In this document: positions 10,863 through 11,219 of the stretch, piece after piece
Layout: every line of letters starts with the position of its first letter
How positions within the stretch are numbered: the stretch's first letter is position 1
DNA from: Nitriliruptorales bacterium
Lineage (GTDB): Bacteria > Actinomycetota > Nitriliruptoria > Euzebyales > Egibacteraceae
Direction of reading: 5' to 3'
NCBI GenBank assembly: GCA_007119305.1
Contig: SKPY01000245.1
Span: 1-11,219, forward strand
Length of the DNA: 11,219 nt
The notes under the pieces: model-generated
Seen by the model: the letters and a program-made list of their open reading frames with translations, nothing else
What the model was told of the DNA's origin: nothing
Databases searched by the model: none
Made by a program: the position numbers and the translations under genes

Positions 10863-11219
10863 ATGGCGGACACGGTGGAAGCGTTGCTGGCCGGTGGTCG
10901 GAAGGCGCTGCAGGAGGGGGACTGGGCGGGCGCGAAGACGGCGTTCGCAGCAGCGCTGGCCGACCATGAGACCGCCGAAGCCCTGGCGGGACTGGGGGAG
11001 GCGCTGTGGTGGCTCGGCGACATCCGTGATGCCCTGAGCCATCGGGAGCGGGCCTACGCGGCCTTTCGCCATCAGCAGGACCCGGCCGCTGCTGCCGGGG
11101 TGGCGCTGCGGCTCGCGATCGACCACTGGGCCAACCTCGGCAACGTGGCGGCGTCAGCCGGGTGGCTTGCCCGCGCCAGGCGCCTGGTCGCCGACCACGA
11201 CCTCACCCCGTTGCGGGGA
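10863..11219 (+). CDS. TPR-containing regulator, LuxR type by family, N-terminal part (runs off the right edge)
   Basis: An open frame of 119 codons without a stop to the window end. The protein starts MADTVEALLAGGRKALQEGD, continues with WAGAKTAFAAALADHETAEA and LAGLGEALWWLGDIRDALSH, and then RERAYAAFRHQQDPAAAAGV. These are alternating amphipathic helices with the TPR-like pattern (W..A...F..AL, ALAGLGEALWWLG). This opening is very typical of actinobacterial LuxR-family regulators whose long TPR region is followed by a C-terminal HTH; the HTH itself lies outside this window, so the regulator part is inferred. It is divergent from osmC and the two share the intergenic palindromes. Translation is probably leaderless from ATG 10863. 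Confidence 0.8.
   Translation, partial: MADTVEALLAGGRKALQEGDWAGAKTAFAAALADHETAEALAGLGEALWWLGDIRDALSHRERAYAAFRHQQDPAAAAGVALRLAIDHWANLGNVAASAGWLARARRLVADHDLTPLRG

Noticed and set aside
1..11219. Search for tRNA, rRNA, CRISPR, insertion sequences, integrase or attachment sites
   Set aside because: No tRNA-like cloverleaf, no regularly spaced repeat-spacer array, no transposase or recombinase protein motifs and no flanking direct repeats were seen by eye. Weak or very divergent elements could still be missed.

Overview
This window looks like chromosomal DNA of a high-GC actinobacterium. The coding sequence is strongly GC-biased at third positions. Regulators are of the LuxR, TetR and ArsR types, including a TPR-type LuxR N-terminus. 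Several promoters appear to place transcription start on the first base of the start codon (leaderless mRNAs). No rRNA, tRNA, CRISPR array, transposase or phage gene was recognised.

Layout, left to right. (1) 2-1134 (+): a LuxR-family regulator entering from the left edge, split by a one-base frame change near 214-226. (2) 1478-2308 (-): an alpha/beta hydrolase with a complete Ser/Asp/His triad. A perfect 24-bp palindrome and further inverted repeats lie upstream of it. (3) 2660-3046 (-): a VOC/glyoxalase-like protein, divergent from (4). (4) 3117-6632 (+): a tightly packed six-gene unit. It holds an ABC exporter ATPase, a permease, a TetR regulator and three small membrane proteins (a 47-aa single-span peptide, a DUF2269-like protein and a DUF6220-like protein). 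Two copies of the same TGAAC-N4-GTTCA operator sit on its promoter, and the TetR protein is the obvious candidate ligand. (5) 6746-7439 (+): an ArsR repressor followed by a second VOC protein, with a near-consensus promoter that carries an inverted repeat in its spacer. (6) 7440-7975: a low-information stretch with two gene remnants on the minus strand and a strong hairpin. (7) 10700 down to 7976 (-): OsmC-family protein, then SBP56/methanethiol oxidase, then a six-span membrane protein with intramembrane histidines. (8) 10863 to the right edge (+): the start of a TPR-containing regulator of LuxR type, divergent from osmC.

The most coherent biology is in two places. The first is the probably self-regulated TetR/ABC export cassette with its extra small membrane proteins. 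The second is the sulfur/redox cluster: SBP56 oxidises methanethiol to formaldehyde, H2S and H2O2, an OsmC-type protein lies next to it, and a histidine-rich membrane protein may serve metal or solute traffic. Three exact 11-bp-phased GTTGCA repeats lie between osmC and the SBP56 gene and look like a response-regulator binding array. The SBP56 cluster appears to have lost a terminal gene, of which only the last ~28 codons remain, with a frameshift, just before a terminator-like hairpin.
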